A DNA stretch of 64,000 nucleotides from Oidiodendron maius Zn (taxonomy: Eukaryota > Ascomycota > Leotiomycetes > Myxotrichaceae), in NCBI GenBank assembly GCA_000827325.1, contig KN832879.1, positions 1,054,001 through 1,118,000 of the forward strand, given 5' to 3'. Positions within the stretch are counted from its first letter, which is position 1, and each line of letters opens with the position of its first letter. The translations under genes and the position numbers were made by a program. Under the pieces are notes generated by a model. It was not told the DNA's origin, searched no databases, and was given only the letters and a program-made list of their open reading frames with translations. This document shows positions 62,811-64,000 of the stretch, piece after piece.

Positions 62811-64000
62811 ATGACAAGAGTACTCCTTACTGGAGGCAGCGGCTTTATTGCCACACATATTTTAGAGCTGCTTCTAATAGAGGGTTAGTTGAATCGATCC
62901 CCAATCTCACTCAAACGAATTCCCGCTGCCGGAAAGGCACAAGCATAGAGTATATTATTGGTTATATCCGACAGCTAATCTATTTTTTTGGTATAGGCAT
63001 TCCGTTGTGACTACTGTAAGGAGCAAGAGCAAGGCTGAGAAGATCAAGGCTGTCTTTCCTAGCTATGGGAAGGACCGTCTTGATTTTTCGATCGTCGAAG
63101 ATGTCGCGCAGAAGGATGCATTTAAAGACGCTGTGCTATCCACCCCACCGTTCGAAGCAGTTATTCACACCGCCAGCCCTTTCCACTTCAACGCCAAAGA
63201 TATACAGAAGGTGAGTAAGTGCTACATGAATTGTAATTCGAGTCGTAATATTTGATTAGGACCTTCTTGATCCAGCAGTCATAGGAACAACCGGGATATT
63301 GCAGGCGATCAAAGACAGAGCACCCTCGGTCCAGAGAGTAGTGATTACTTCTTCCTTCGCGGCAGTATGTGACCCTCCAAGGGCCAGTGGCCGGGGCATA
63401 GCTATACCGAGGCAGAGTGGAACCCCATGACACTGGAACAGGCATTATCAAATCCCCCTAGTGGGTATACAGGTAAGCCAACAGTATTCTAGTATATAGC
63501 CTATCACGACAGGTAGCTAGACAAAGCACCTAGTCCTCATGGGAATAATTTGAGCAGGTCTAACATGGTAGCAGCAAGTAAAGCGTTCGCAGAGAAGGCA
63601 GCATGGGACTTCTTGGAGGAAGAGAACCCCAAATTTTCGCTCTCCACAATCTTGCCTACTCTAGTTTTTGGACCTATCGTAAGTTTATTACCAAAATATC
63701 GACCGGGCGAAATATTTACGAAGCAGGTTCCTGGAATTCACTCCCTAGGATCTCTAAACACCTCGAACCAACTCATTCAAGCAATCACAATGGGAGTGGC
63801 CAAGGAGAGAATCCCAGACTTGGGGTAAGTGGCAAAGTCCGATGGGTTAAATATCCAGTTGCTTACACCTTTAATAGTGGATACTGCTGGGTCGACGTGC
63901 GTGACGTTGCTCGAGCTCATGTCGAGGCCATGGAGTCAACCACAGCAGCAAATAAGCGATTTCTCGTCGCAGCGGGTTCATATAATAACAGAATAATTGT
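62811..64000 (+). pseudogene. NAD-dependent epimerase/ketoreductase (Gre2/CCR-like), frame-disrupted, 3' end off window
   Basis: An extended short-chain reductase of the dihydroflavonol-reductase/Gre2 group. The start MTRVLLTGGSGFIATHILEL carries the TGGxGFI cofactor motif. Exon-like blocks follow: HSVVTTVRSKSKAEKIKAVF (from about 63000), EAVIHTASPFHFNAKDIQ, DLLDPAVIGTTGILQAIKDR, SVQRVVITSSFAAVCD (catalytic Ser region), SKAFAEKAAWDFLEEENPKF (catalytic Lys; the Tyr lies in the preceding SGYT) and GYCWVDVRDVARAHVEAMES. Most junctions have proper introns. Two places do not fit: the first intron (donor near 62883, acceptor near 63000) joins out of phase, and a frame change occurs near 63380, after which KGQWPGHSYTEAEWNPMTLE is in another frame. 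It is probably a decayed gene unless sequencing errors explain both. It runs off the right edge. Confidence 0.7.

Noticed and set aside
1-64000. CRISPR arrays, rRNA or tRNA genes
   Set aside because: I saw no regularly spaced direct repeats and no tRNA- or rRNA-like sequence by eye; a dedicated covariance search was not possible.

Overview
The window is nuclear DNA of a filamentous ascomycete (Pezizomycotina; the gene types fit a Eurotiomycete such as Aspergillus or Penicillium, but the genus cannot be fixed from the sequence). The evidence is many short spliceosomal introns (47-101 bp, GTAAGT-type donors, CTAAC-type branch sites), four Zn2Cys6 regulators plus a C2H2 regulator, a HET-domain gene, MFS transporters, AT-rich repeat blocks and several decayed genes. 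It reads as an accessory, rearranging chromosome region. Exon boundaries below were placed by hand from splice motifs, phase and family conservation.

Layout. 0-13 kb: the 3' part of an FAD monooxygenase, a tubby/LURP-like hypothetical, a secreted phosphoesterase, a zinc-free MDR reductase, a three-finger C2H2 protein and a Zn2Cys6 regulator. 13.3-14.4 kb: a truncated SDR and a truncated amidohydrolase meet head to head at one junction. 14.9-24.2 kb: an ACS-type MFS permease, an acyltransferase-3 membrane protein, an agmatine-deiminase-like enzyme, a coiled-coil protein and a DUF4267 membrane protein. 24.8-34.4 kb: a sulfur block of mitochondrial sulfide:quinone oxidoreductase, a DUF202 membrane protein, an ETHE1-like persulfide dioxygenase, a DUF1275 membrane protein, a Zn2Cys6 regulator and a divergently transcribed SSU1-type sulfite exporter. 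34.9-36.5 kb: a decayed IucA/IucC siderophore synthetase gene, then a HET gene (36.7-38.6) and a pogo/Fot1-like transposon that lost its catalytic core (39.8-40.5). 42.3-44.0 kb: a sulfite oxidase, followed by an EthD-like protein, an MFS transporter and a Zn2Cys6 regulator with a GC-AG intron. 51.3-52.4 kb: a LINE ORF1 fragment joined to a decayed sulfatase. 53-64 kb: an ankyrin protein, a secreted cysteine-rich protein, a secreted protein with a CNF-like Cys/His pair and its broken duplicate, a MITE with perfect 50-bp inverted repeats, an aldo-keto reductase and a disrupted NAD-dependent reductase that runs off the right edge. LTR-like fossil repeats punctuate 34-60 kb.

The most interesting system is the sulfur block. 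SQR (sulfide to persulfide), persulfide dioxygenase (persulfide to sulfite), SSU1 (sulfite export) and sulfite oxidase (sulfite to sulfate) form a full sulfide-disposal route within about 19 kb, with a regulator sharing its promoter region with the exporter and two uncharacterised membrane families (DUF202, DUF1275) interleaved. Each enzyme family is known; their linkage here, and the possible roles of the two DUF proteins, is what deserves testing.
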